A stretch of DNA of 64,000 bases from positions 50,587,774 to 50,651,773 of the forward strand of contig CM043942.1 in NCBI GenBank assembly GCA_014529385.2, read 5' to 3'. The DNA is from Adiantum capillus-veneris. Taxonomy: Eukaryota; Streptophyta; Polypodiopsida; Polypodiales; Pteridaceae. This document shows positions 25,838 to 36,978 of the stretch, in pieces. A program made the position numbers and the translations under genes. The first letter of the stretch is position 1; each line of letters begins with the position of its first letter. A model generated the notes under the pieces. That model made no database searches. It had not been told where the DNA came from and saw only the letters and a list, made by a program, of their open reading frames with translations.

Positions 25838-26889
25838 GATCATGTGGTGTAGTTACTTGACATTGAGTTTGGACTTTTGGATCAATTGTTATGGTCATTT
25901 GACATTAAATTTTGGCTTGAATTTATGATTTTAGAGGAGAAAGTTTAGGATGTGAATTTTGACTCTAGTGCCTCCTAATAAACCTACTAAACTCATCCCA
26001 ATAACTCTAAGGTTTGCTTCAAGATATGAAAATGCATCTTATATAGGATTGGCTTCAAGAGATGGTCGTGATTCTTTTGCTTGTTCCTCTCCTTACTCAA
26101 TATGCTAGCATGGTTCTTTGGCTTGATTTTGGCACATGTAGCTCCTGGGTAGCTCTTTGGAATGACAAGAGATTCTTCTTCTAGATTGATGGCTCAGACA
26201 TGGTCTTTAACTCCTTATTCAATTCTCTTCTTGTATGGGCTTTGGTTGCACTTCCTTGTTCATGGACAACTCTTGTGCTTTGTATACCTTTTTTTTTGGC
26301 AACAATTCAATAGGATGTAGATCCTTGTAGATAACTTCTTTAGGTATGCTCAAAAGGGTTTGATTGATCCTTATGGTTTGCAAGTTATGGGCTAATTTGC
26401 AGCTCCTTGGCCTATAAAAAATCTATAGATCTATGAATAACGTTACAACACAACCTCAAAATTCCTAGAAATTATGAATCGTTACCTAGATGCATAGCAA
26501 TTATTTTTGGATTCAATTGGAGTCCTTGATTTAGCAAAACGGATATCCAGAGCTCTGTTGGTCATGAAAAGACCCCAACAAAAAATTTACTAGCTATCCT
26601 TAGGGCTAACCTAAGGCAACACTTCTTGTAGAACCTGATACAAGGTATGGTAAAAGAAAGAGCTTGTAGAAGCTAATAATTGGGCTAACAAAGAGGCTAA
26701 TTGGCTAAATTAATGCACACTTTATGGGATAATGGGGGTCTAATATGCATTCCCAACTAGAGGACTTTATTAGATGATGCTAATACACATCAATAAGAAC
26801 TAACTTCTATTAAGATAGTGGTGACTGAAGGTATCGCCATGAACATATTTGTTGTTAGTAAATTCAAAGGTCTTTGGTACCAATTGAGT

Positions 26890-27120
26890 ATGAAGCTAAC
26901 TAATGAAGGATCTAATGATCCACTTATTAATGGAAAATTTATTAACAAGGGACTGATACATAAAAGAAAGAGAAACTTTTATTGATTGAAATGGGCCTTG
27001 CATAGGCTCATGTACATGATGAGTGACAGAGTTAATGATGTCATACTAGGAGAACATAAGGAATGTTGTTCATGAAGCAAAGAGCCAGAGTAATTCCCAT
27101 ACTAGGATTTTTACATGAAA
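26890..27120 (+). repeat. dispersed repeat, copy 2
   Basis: Partner of the repeat at 23690-23960, about 3.2 kb away and in the same orientation. It carries the block cttttattgattgaaatggg and the ending cccatactaggatttttacatg. Confidence 0.5.
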
Positions 27121-27229
27121 TGTATAACAATTTGACATAAAAACTACACTTTTGAATCGTGACAAGCATGAGGCAGGTAAAACAAGCTCCTCCTGCTTTT
27201 TGTATGAGAAAACACATGCTTAATTGATT

Positions 27230-28330
27230 GCACACAATTTTTAGAATAGTCCAATTGACAACACTTTGCATGTTAGGCATGCAAATATTGTTTTTTTGCC
27301 ATTTTTCTTTATGCTAATGGCATGTTAATGAAATAACCAATTTGATGAAGGTATTGTTTTGTCCTAGACAATGTATATCGAGACAATGCTATGTAGATTT
27401 GACCATAAGAACTACAAGCCTATCAATACTTATATGGAGATAGGTTTAAAGCTTAGTCTTTATGATGCTTTAGACAACACGCAGATGATTGCCTTATTTA
27501 TATGTGATTACAAGGCTAGATGTTTAGTATGTAGTCTCACAAGTGAGCAAATTTATGCGTAGCCTAGGGTCTAAGCATTTGTAGATGTTAAACAAATCCT
27601 CCACTTGCTCTAGCCCAAGGGGGTATGATAGCTATGTGATTTACGTGATTTTATAAGGGTTGATTGCTATGGCACGTGCGTGCCCACAATTGGTGCCTTG
27701 ATTTCTCCCAGGTAACTCATGCATCTTGTTTTAACAAAGAAGCACCCTATTATGGCTACTTCTAGTTACAAAGTTGAATACAATGTAGCTTTCACATCTA
27801 CTTTTGAATGCATTTGGCCTAGAGGCCTTATGATTGATTTGGGCACTAGAGTGCAATCTGGCCACAAGCCCTCATTGAAAGTGAGACACATTATTGTTGT
27901 TCTTTGTTCAAACGACGTCTACTAGCTGGACTGAATGAGAAGCACACTGCTAATTTAAGAATGATTTGAATGTTTCCCTTGAGATGTCACACTTAGGATT
28001 CTTGCATTGTTACATGGGCCTTATACTTTAAGTGGTGTGATAGGTATATGCTTTGTGTCAAACAAACTCTATCGAGACAATGTTGCATTTGCATAATTCG
28101 ACTTTGAGGACTATAAACCCATGGATACTCCTATGGAAATAAATGTGAAGCTTACCCTTCATGATGTCGAAGACTACTTTAATGTCTTTTTCTCTCAACA
28201 GACCATTGGCTACCTTGTTTATGTTTGCATTACTAGGCCAAGAATTGAATACGCAGTCTCATAGGTGAATAGCCCAAGATTTAACTATTACTAGGCTTTT
28301 GCTAGTCGAGTATTTTATCCAAGAGGAAAT
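27230..28330 (+). mobile_element. Ty1/copia RT-RNase H scraps, partly duplicated
   Basis: Two plus-strand stretches (about 27380-27560 and 28050-28280) both carry the copia RT tail with a YKPINTYME/YKPMDTPME block and LKLSLYDA/VKLTLHDV, so they are two copies of one region. Between them, about 27720-27900 encodes the copia RNase H block KKHPIMATSSYKVEYNVAF. Old and broken in many places. Confidence 0.75.
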
Positions 28331-29805
28331 CATTGATGTCCGCTTCAGAGGCTTTTGGGGGCTCATATTGGGCTAGTTGATATCAAACCATCAAACTCTG
28401 TACACCATTAAAAATAACTAGAGATAAATCTTAATAGATAAAAGGCTCTTATCAAAATTCTATTATGATTACTTCTTGAGCCAAACTTACAAAAACTAAG
28501 AAGGATCCAAACTTGGTTTTTGCTATCCTCAAAGATGATCTTGTTTTGGGAGCACTAAACCTGATATGTTGGATTCTCATTGCAATTTTTTTGGAAAGAG
28601 GATGGGCCTTGCAACCACAAAGGAGGAAGTCAAAACCAAATGTTGGCATGAGAATCAACATTGCTATATACTATTCTCCTTAATATCTGCCAACTTATTG
28701 GATTTCCCTCTAAACATCGTGCACGAGTGGACAAAGCCATCATCTTGCACCTTATTAATAGTTTATAATCGAATGGGTTCATCAAAATTGTGGACTTGTC
28801 TTGTCTTTATACAAGTTTTGCTATGTTAGGTCCATTTGGTTTTGTTATTATATCCTACAACATTGAATTCTTGAACATTGCCAATATGTTTGATTTTGTT
28901 GAGGCTTTAGAGTAAAGGGAATGAAAGCCAAACTTTGTGATCATAAATCTTGTAGATGGCAGATATGCAAGGCTTGAGGAGCTAATTCTATGGAATGCTC
29001 TTTTAGCACAATCTAAAAGCATATTTTAAAGCCCTTTATTGCCATTTAAAAGATATCCCTTAATGTCTTTTTGAGATAACCTATGGAGCCAATCTCCCTA
29101 TTCTCTCTACTTACATGTAGTATACTCTTTGACCCAATGGTCATGCCATTAGGCTTCAATGTGGAAGTTCGAGGCTCAAGTCACATTTTTCTTCATCGAT
29201 TTTGTTTAGTGAGAGTGGAGTCAAAAGCATGCGATCAAGCTATAGAATACAAATTGCATTACAATGCACCCCCACCCAAAATTTTCCTTCTCTTGAGTTT
29301 TCAACACTTGTCAACGAATAGATCTTTGAGGTATATTGAATTGTTTCTACGACGTTAAAAGCTTGTCTTCGCTTCTTCTCTCCCTGTCTAAGATGGCGTG
29401 CAATATAGTAGCTTCACGATGATGAATCATTGGACCACACAATGAACGCGGCTTTCCTACAACGCCAATGTATCACGATGTGGGAAGAATCTGGAGGTTT
29501 GCACTTTACCATTATACCACCCACAATGCTCCAGTTACAAAAGTGCGTTCTTCTCTAAGAGAAAACACCCTTATTGATTGAGCTTATCCCCTTATATGCA
29601 ATTTGCACCTTTATGAGAACAATCTAGCCTAGTTCACACTCCTTTCAGTGTGAGATAAAGCACTGAGGCACTAGGGACCCTTCCTTGATGCTAACAATGC
29701 CCTCGCAAGCACAAGAGTTTTGACATCATACCTGACTTGAGTGCTCATCTTCTGTTCACATTTGAGCTTGTTTTTCTCAAATTTGTAGCTCGAAGCACTC
29801 CCTAC

Positions 29806-29836
<31 letters not shown>

Positions 29837-29950
29837 CTAACCTTATGTTGTGAGCTCTCAATTGCCAACCTCATCTCCAATGTCAGGCATGTGACATGTT
29901 TTATCTGGTCCCATGATTTTTTGACCATATAGGGCACTCATATCATCTCC

Positions 29951-29981
<31 letters not shown>

Positions 29982-31670
29982 CAATTTTGGATGTGAAGAG
30001 GGGAAGATGGCGGGTCTAAGAATTTCCCTCTCTCCGGCAGCCCCGCTTGTGGGTCGCCCAGACGGTCATGGGTCTGCCCAGTCTGCAAGGTACAATTTCA
30101 GCTGCTCAAGAGGGCTTTAACTTGAAATGTACAACCACAAACAGGTTTTCTCACGCAGATTTATGGGCATGAAGTACACGTTTAGGTTTTAAAAGGCATT
30201 TTTTTCGAAATGGACAACCAGGTTTCTGGGTTGCAGAGAGCTCCATTTTTTCTGGCCAGGCCAAAAAGGCAGCAGACACGTCCATAACCACAACAAAATA
30301 GTATGTGCATTGGGTGGTTCTTCTGATGAAGGTAAGCTTGTTCTCTACTGCCAAGGTTTTTCAATCCTGTACAATATCCCGTGAAAATCCTGTAATGATT
30401 GTTGAGAGGAAATAGTTTTTTCTGCTCAAGTAGTTGTGTTTCTTCTCTTACTCGGTCACGGAAAAAAGTTGTGAGACGAGTTTTGCGCCTTGTGCTAATC
30501 CCATTCATATTTCCTCTGCACCTGTGTATGTATATGTGTTCACAAAGTGAAGCCTTCACTCATTCTAGTTTGGCTTATTTTGTTATTTTTTCTGCATCAT
30601 GTTTATAGTGATGGCCAAAACTGCCTTGGTCTCTCCCTCTCTCTATTGTTCCATCATAGGAGTGCTCGCTCAGGCCTTAGTGTTATTTGCTAATGCCTGC
30701 ATGTGTTTAAGTTAGTCGTCTCGTGTATGTACAAGGTGCGAGCCCCGGCATCTTTCAGGGGCAGATGATAGGGGGTGAGGGTTGTTTTGTGGTTGTTCGT
30801 TGCTGTTTGTGAGGTAGTTCTAGTCCACACATTGCCATATATCATGCCAGTCTTGCCCAAATCGCGTGTTGATGCTGTATGGATATGCCTGGCCGTGCCA
30901 CTTTGTTTTCCCCTTAATGGCGTGATTATGTGGCGCCTTCTTTTTGGGGTCATTGTGGCTATTATTCCATATTCCACCTTCTATGCTGTGGGGCAAGCAG
31001 TTTGATCGCCAAAAGCTAACTAGGGAAATCTTGGCCTGGTAGAAGCAGAGATGTATCTGGTGAGTGCCTAGGGTGTTAGAAGGAGCCTATCACTACGCGG
31101 ATGTAGAGGAGCTGGAAAGCCATTCAAATGGTATAGGTGGTATATAAGAGGAATTTAGGATATACCACATTGGTGGGTCCATATTTCCGAAGTAATCTTG
31201 CCCCATGTGAGGTGGAAGAAAAGTCGTGTACGAGGCCAATTCCTTGAAACAAGTATATGACGCTCTTCAATGAATAGCCAGGTAATTTAACGCATTGACT
31301 GTGAAGGGTGTGGAGAAGCTCTATTGATCTGCTAATGAGCGTACTAGCTGTTGAAGGCTCATGGTATGCAAGCAATCAGTGTTTTGCACCACCCATAGTG
31401 CCATTCAACAAATAGTAGAGAAGATAGAATCCTTCACAAAGCATGTATAGTAGCCAATTGCATATCTAGAGTGCCGCTTCTACATCCCAAGTGCACCAAC
31501 ATGAAGAGTGGATCCTTAGCTTCTGCTCAAAATAAGATGAGAACCAAGAAATTTTAAAATCTAGGAGACGGCCTCAAGTCTTAAAACCATAGTGAAGGTC
31601 CACACATACATATAGTATACCATATTGAGCATGAGGGCTATATGTATTTTTTCTTGCCAACAAGTCTAAT

Positions 31671-31715
<45 letters not shown>

Positions 31716-32540
31716 AGTGGATCAATCTAGTTGAAGACCAATATAACTCTATAGTCTCTATCTTGAGAAGGGACAATGGAGGCGTATGTATTGATTTAAT
31801 TCATTTCTCTCTCTTAAGAGCAGTTCAACAACAAACTTCTCTTACCTACATCCCTTGTGGAGAGGATGAATAAGATAGTGAGTGAGATGGCATTCCCTCG
31901 CTTGCATCATGCCCCTCTCCCTCCCTCTTTTTGAGGTGAAGCAGTTGATTTATGTAACCACTTTCGGCGAATGGTCGGACAAAAAATAGTGAATTACCAC
32001 AATTTGCAACTCTTAAAACACTTTTACTCTTCTAAGTATCTGATAATTGAACAAAACAAGAGACTGAAGAGAGAGATGACAAAGATTGTGAAAGAGAATC
32101 GGTCGCCTTGAATCGCCACTATCGACGCCCCCGGTTGGGGATTTGTCTATTGATTGACCGTGTACAATTGACGGCGGGAATTTGCAATTAGTCTTCTTCA
32201 AAGTCGCAATCTGTATGTACGAAGTGTGTGCTTAAACTATTCATTGAGTGTGTCAGTGCACACAATATGCTCTTAAAATGGCTGGCGCTCAAAAAGCAGC
32301 CCAATAATTATAGTTTGCAAGAAACCCCCCCCCCCGTTCCCCCCCTTCTCCAAATTTGCGATTTGCAATAAAAACAGCTTATGCTTTTTCTCTATTGTAT
32401 GAGAGTGTAGGGAGAGAGAATCCTCTCTCCTGCCGATGAGGAGAAACCTCATCCTAATGGAAAAAGCTTTTGGTATGTTATGTGTATGGTTATTGGATGC
32501 AACATGGAAGTGGATGGTGAGGGAATTCATGTTTTTTCAG
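28331..32540. other. gene-free stretch with CT/GA microsatellites
   Basis: No recognised gene on either strand. Frames of 60-125 codons (28566-28829, 29083-29358, 30182-30559 minus, 30775-31005) have no family motif. (CT)n runs are at 29811-29838, 29949-29976 and 31672-31712, and a C11 run at 32325-32335. The part 30000-31000 is somewhat less AT-rich and could hide an unrecognised exon. Confidence 0.45.
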
Positions 32541-32547
32541 CTCTCAT

Positions 32548-33118
32548 TGTAACAAACTTGGACACTCTAAGTCAAGATTCTACCGCGACACAGCAAAGGT
32601 TCACTTCAAAACAGTTCACAATTCACAATTGATTCGACACGGCCCGACGGAGTTCCGTGCCTAGAGATATTGGCCCCAAAGACTGGCGCCCCTTTCAGTA
32701 TTTCTTTTTGTATTAATTTGAGTTCAAAGTACAAGAGAGTGGGAGGGTTCTCACTCTCAGACTGTGCGTCCAGATGCTTTGAGTTGTGAGGAGCTTATAT
32801 TTAAAGGTTACAAGGGATGCCCATAAGCAGAGCCCCAAAAGCAATCAATTTTTAAAAGCCTCTTAAATAAAGCAACTGGCCCAAAAGCTTCCCCAAAACA
32901 GCCAGCATAAAATTCAGCTTGCGCAAAAGCTGGAATTCTGTACAGCCTGCTTTTTCCGTACGCACTGTCACGTCAGCAGCTCCGCGTGAATTCCGCCGCA
33001 TTTTTCGGAATCTGCCACGTCACCCTGTCTCCGCGGGTTCTGCCGGCCGAGGTGTGTGTCCTCTGCTGCCCCACTTATAAGTGTGTCTAGGGCCATGATA
33101 CGTCACCAGTTTGTGACA
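32548..33118 (-). repeat. 3' LTR of the minus-strand gypsy element
   Basis: On the minus strand it starts TGTCACAAACTGG right after the purine tract caagaggggggta and is taken to end TTGTTACA. It holds the family block aaatactgaaaggggcgcca also found in the LTRs at 40.1 and 44.1 kb. Length is about 571 bp. Confidence 0.7.
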
Positions 33119-33648
33119 TACCCCCCTCTTGAAAGCATTGTAATCGCCCTCGATTACGCCTGCAAAACAGACAAAGGCCATAAGCTGTTTTAGCAGACAC
33201 TGATTGTTAGTACCCACGCACTAGGAACAACACATTTAGCACATGTACCAATCGACAGTCATCAGAGGATATCACTGGACATCACAGGACACCACATGGC
33301 AAATCACATTCAACAGTCATTCCAATCTCAGACTATGATTAATCGGCAACGTATTTAGCAATCGCATCTAGATCCAATGGGGACCTCACAGATGCCCGAT
33401 TAACTAATCCTTATTGCAATCATGTCTATAGAGATTTGTCACACCAAAATGCTGCAGTCATTTTGTCTATCACTTCCTGCACTTAAACAAGTCAAGTACA
33501 AATCAGTATCATACTATCAGGAATTCCAAATTTTAAAGTCATTACAGCAGAATAGTGTCAGCTCACAGTATCCCTGAAACCCAATAGGGGTACCAAACCT
33601 ATTCTTGATGGTATTCTTGTTTAGTGCACAGTAGTCTATGCACATACG

Positions 33649-33714
33649 TTGAAACCGGCCCGTAGGGCGGTAGGCGTTGGCTTTCACCCGAAATTCTTTA
33701 CTTTATACACACAC
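33649..33714 (-). repeat. 66-bp segment also present at 36170-36236
   Basis: A segment reading TGAAACCGGCCCGTAGGGCG at its plus-strand start and ending in tttatacacacaca is nearly identical to 36170-36236 in the leader/LTR-end region of the same element. It lies inside the RT region, flanked by cacatacg and cacatgcg, which resembles an 8-bp target duplication. Confidence 0.8.
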
Positions 33715-36700
33715 AATACACATGCGCCATGAGCCATCCTTCTTCTGCACTAGGAGCACTGGGGAGCAAAAAGGTGAAGAACTAGGCTGAATCAGCCCCT
33801 TCTCTAATAACTCCTCAACCTGGCCCATAATCTCTTTCTGTTGCGCCACACTAACCTTGTAGGGAGGTCTATTTGGTGGGCTACACCCTGGCACCAAATC
33901 TATCCGATGGTCCTCAGGTCTCTCTGGCGGCAATTGCGACGGTAATGAATCAGAAAAACAGTCACTAAACTTTTGCAAAAATGCTGACCTTTCTTTATCT
34001 AACACAGATAAATTTGACTGATCACTATCTGAGACATCACGTGCAAAAATCAAGTACGCAGAAAGATGATTCTTTATTACAGAAGTGATAGCAGAAGCAG
34101 ATACAATAGGGACTGACTCTCCTTTAAGCTTTACATCCAAGATGTGAGTTTTGCCCCTATGCTGTACAGTGATCTTTTTGTTGTAGGCATCCAAGACTCC
34201 ATGCACTCGGAACATCCACGGGATCCCCAACAAGGCGTCACAACCTTCCAGCGGCATGATGTAAAACTCTTCAGTGTCCATATACGATTGAATATGCAGA
34301 CGCAGTTTTCCAATGATGGGAGTAACACACTCTGAGTGGCCAGGACATGCCAACCCTGCCTCTGCTGTGTACCCCATCTCTTCAGCTTTGATGCCCAGCT
34401 TCATAGCTAACTCTGGTGAGATAAAGTTGGCTTTGGCACCTGGATCAAAGAAGATGAGTGCCGTCTGATCCCTAACTTTACCCCATGCCCCGCATAACTC
34501 ACTGGTATCTGTGCTGGGCCTGTCACCCACCATGTCTGGCACTAAACCTGCCGTGGGTTTTGGCTTCTTGCCTTTCTGGTCTTCTTTATCCTCTCAGTCA
34601 GCTGGCCTTTTCCTTTGTGGACAATTTATAGAAATATGACCAGGCTGCTTGCATATAAAGCATTTGTTCTCAGCCATTAGGACCTTCTTTTCCTCGAGCG
34701 ACTTGCGCACAAAAGGCTTCCTTTTATGTTTCTTTGCCTGCGCTCCAGAAGTCCCAACTGAATCCTTGTCTTTGGTGGCCTGTTCTGACCCTTGTGACGC
34801 ATCAGGAGCCGTTTTCACAAAGGGCTTCTTTGCTGAATTTTTCTTTTGCTGCCCTCCTTTATCACTGCTCGGAAATCCACTGTCCTCTCCTTTCAACAGG
34901 GCAAGACCAGTGTTCGCAACTTCCATAAGCTGAGTAAGGGTAGCCACTCTGTTCTTTGTACAGTAATCACGAAGCCCTTTAGGCAGCCCACAACAGTACT
35001 TCTCTATCTGCTCTGTCAGTGGCACAAATCTATAGGAGGTCACTGAGAGTAACACTTTACAAAACCTCCTATTGTACTCCAGCAAGCTCTTGCACGAAGC
35101 TGAAGTAAGCTGGTGCCAATCTGTCAGGACATCGGCTTCAAATTCATTTGATAGCCAAGCAGATGCAAACATTTGCTTGAAGTAAATCCAAGTGGCGGGT
35201 GCCTATCCTTGCATTAACAATGTCGTCCACCATGTAAGCGCATTGTCCTTTAAGAAAGTGGCAGCTTTCCTAACCTTCGAGGCCTCTGTAAAATTCCCTC
35301 CCGCATAAGCTGTATCAAACTGCTGGAGGAAAGTGAGTGCCTTTGTCTTATCCTCGAAACCACTGAAGGTACTGAACTTTACCGCTGCACCACCTTCTTT
35401 ATAAGCCTTCGGCTTCTCTAGTGCCCCCAAGTTGTCATACGGAATGGTCTGCAACATGGGCACTGTACTAGGCATGATTGGCACGCCTTGGCCATTCACA
35501 TTTTGCGTAAGAGGTGCGATATCTGGCTGCTGTCCAGAAAAACCAGCCATGCCAAAATGACCCTGTGGCACCCCAAACTGGCCCTGGTTGCCGTGGAAAC
35601 CTTGCTGCATGCCGATAGTACCATACATGGGGTTTGGCATGATGCCTTGCATACCCCCGAACACTGTTCCTGGCATGTACGGCTGACTTCCAAGCGCATA
35701 ACCAGCCATACTTTGGAACACTGATCCACCCCCGAAATACCCAGGATGTACCGTGGGTGGTGGAAAAACTGAGTGCATAGCCTGGTATCCAGCTCCCTGC
35801 ATTCAAGACAGCATGCTGGCTCTGAAAGGTGGCGGGTTGAACTGGCATAACCTGTGGAATAGGCGTTCTAGCCACCTGTTCAAGCACGGGAGGAATCTGC
35901 TTTGGAGCCCCCGACTCCGCAACATGCGAGTGTTCCCTTTCCTCTTGCGTCTCATGAAGTACCTGGGCTTGAGCTTCAACAAGCTCCGTACGCGGTGTAA
36001 GTTGCCTATTTTGCTGTTGCACTGGTGGCGCTTGCAAGAATTCCATAATTCCCTTCCCCTTGTCGGCCATAGTGTAATCCCCGCGTTCTTGCACTGTGTG
36101 TCTTTACCTTGAACAATCCAGGCTCACTCTTTGAGGAAAAAGTGATTGATGTCCCGGCAGCGGAACCATGAAACCGGCCCGTAGGGCGGTAGGCGTTGGC
36201 TTTCACCCAAAATTCTTTACTTTATACACACACACAGAGCACTTTGCAAAGAGAACCTGCGATGGGAGTTAACACTTAAATACACACACGGCTCAGAAGC
36301 TAGAATGCTCCGAGCAGACGCCGACAACCTGTAGGCCCCAAAATTGGCGCCCCTTTCGGTATTTCTTTATTCTTTAGGAGGGTAAATTACAAGGTAAGGT
36401 CCTGGGAATCCTTCACGTGTATCCACCTAGATACCATTTGATTTGGCCAAATTTCGGCAGCATAACAGCCCCAAAACTTGCGCGAAACCAATTCCCCTGC
36501 TGGAACTCGCTTGCACTGTCGTATACCCTCTGATTCCTGTCCAAAAACAGTAAATTCAGCGTGCTGTATTTACTGGTTTTTGCCCTGTTTTCAGCCCCAA
36601 ACAGTCCCCTAACTGTCCTCTGCCAGTGGGGCACGATTCCCAATGGTCCTGGCGTCCGTATGGCTGAAAAACAGTGAATTTACAGCGCATACACAGCGCT

Positions 36701-36978
36701 GATTTTGCACCTGTACGGTGAGGTTATGACCCTCACCAGTGCCTGCTTTGGAGCAGCAGTTAGCTACCCCTGTTCCTGCTCAAGGAGGCTCTTGCCTCAG
36801 CACAAAAGCATGAACCCACACAACTGTACATCAGTCAAATGAGTAACCCTCTTGTGGGGCATCACATAACTGCACGTAGGGGAGAGAAGAGCAGTGTGTA
36901 GTGTGCAGGGCATCACTCCTAGCACCACACTGTACATGAGAGGGAAAGGAAGCACTCCATAGCTCTTAACCTGTGACA

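Larger units (their letters stand above)
24000..26850. other. gene-free stretch with short tandem duplications
   Basis: No coding region recognised. It holds a (GA)n run at 24844-24884, a Ser/Lys-like short repeat of caagcacct/acgacaagcacct units (about 25130-25240), and two tandem duplications (25354-25550 and 25648-25837). Two diverged copies of a segment starting agctcattggacccc lie near 24740 and 24910. Confidence 0.6.
32548..36978 (-). mobile_element. Ty3/gypsy element with Met/Gly-rich Gag, minus strand
   Basis: Reading the minus strand: LTR-like region (about 36170-36978, starting TGTCACAG); Gag (about 34600-36094) with a low-complexity Met/Gly/Pro/Gln-rich N-terminal part, a Retrotrans_gag core (FDTAYAGGNFTEASKVRKAA, WHQL, YCCGLPKGLRDY) and a CCHC knuckle (CFICKQPGHISINC); retropepsin with FFDPGAKANFISPEL and LLGIPWM; and the first part of RT (SSSPFCSPVLLVQKKDGSWR). 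A 3' LTR follows (32548-33118) after a purine tract. RT fingers, palm, RNase H and integrase were not recognised, so it is a broken fossil with a large loss and a few smaller breaks. Its relative lies next to it at 37-39.9 kb. Confidence 0.85.

Noticed and set aside
30775-31005. Hydrophobic 76-residue frame that looks like a membrane protein
   Set aside because: No family match, no splice or start context, and T-rich DNA gives such frames by chance.
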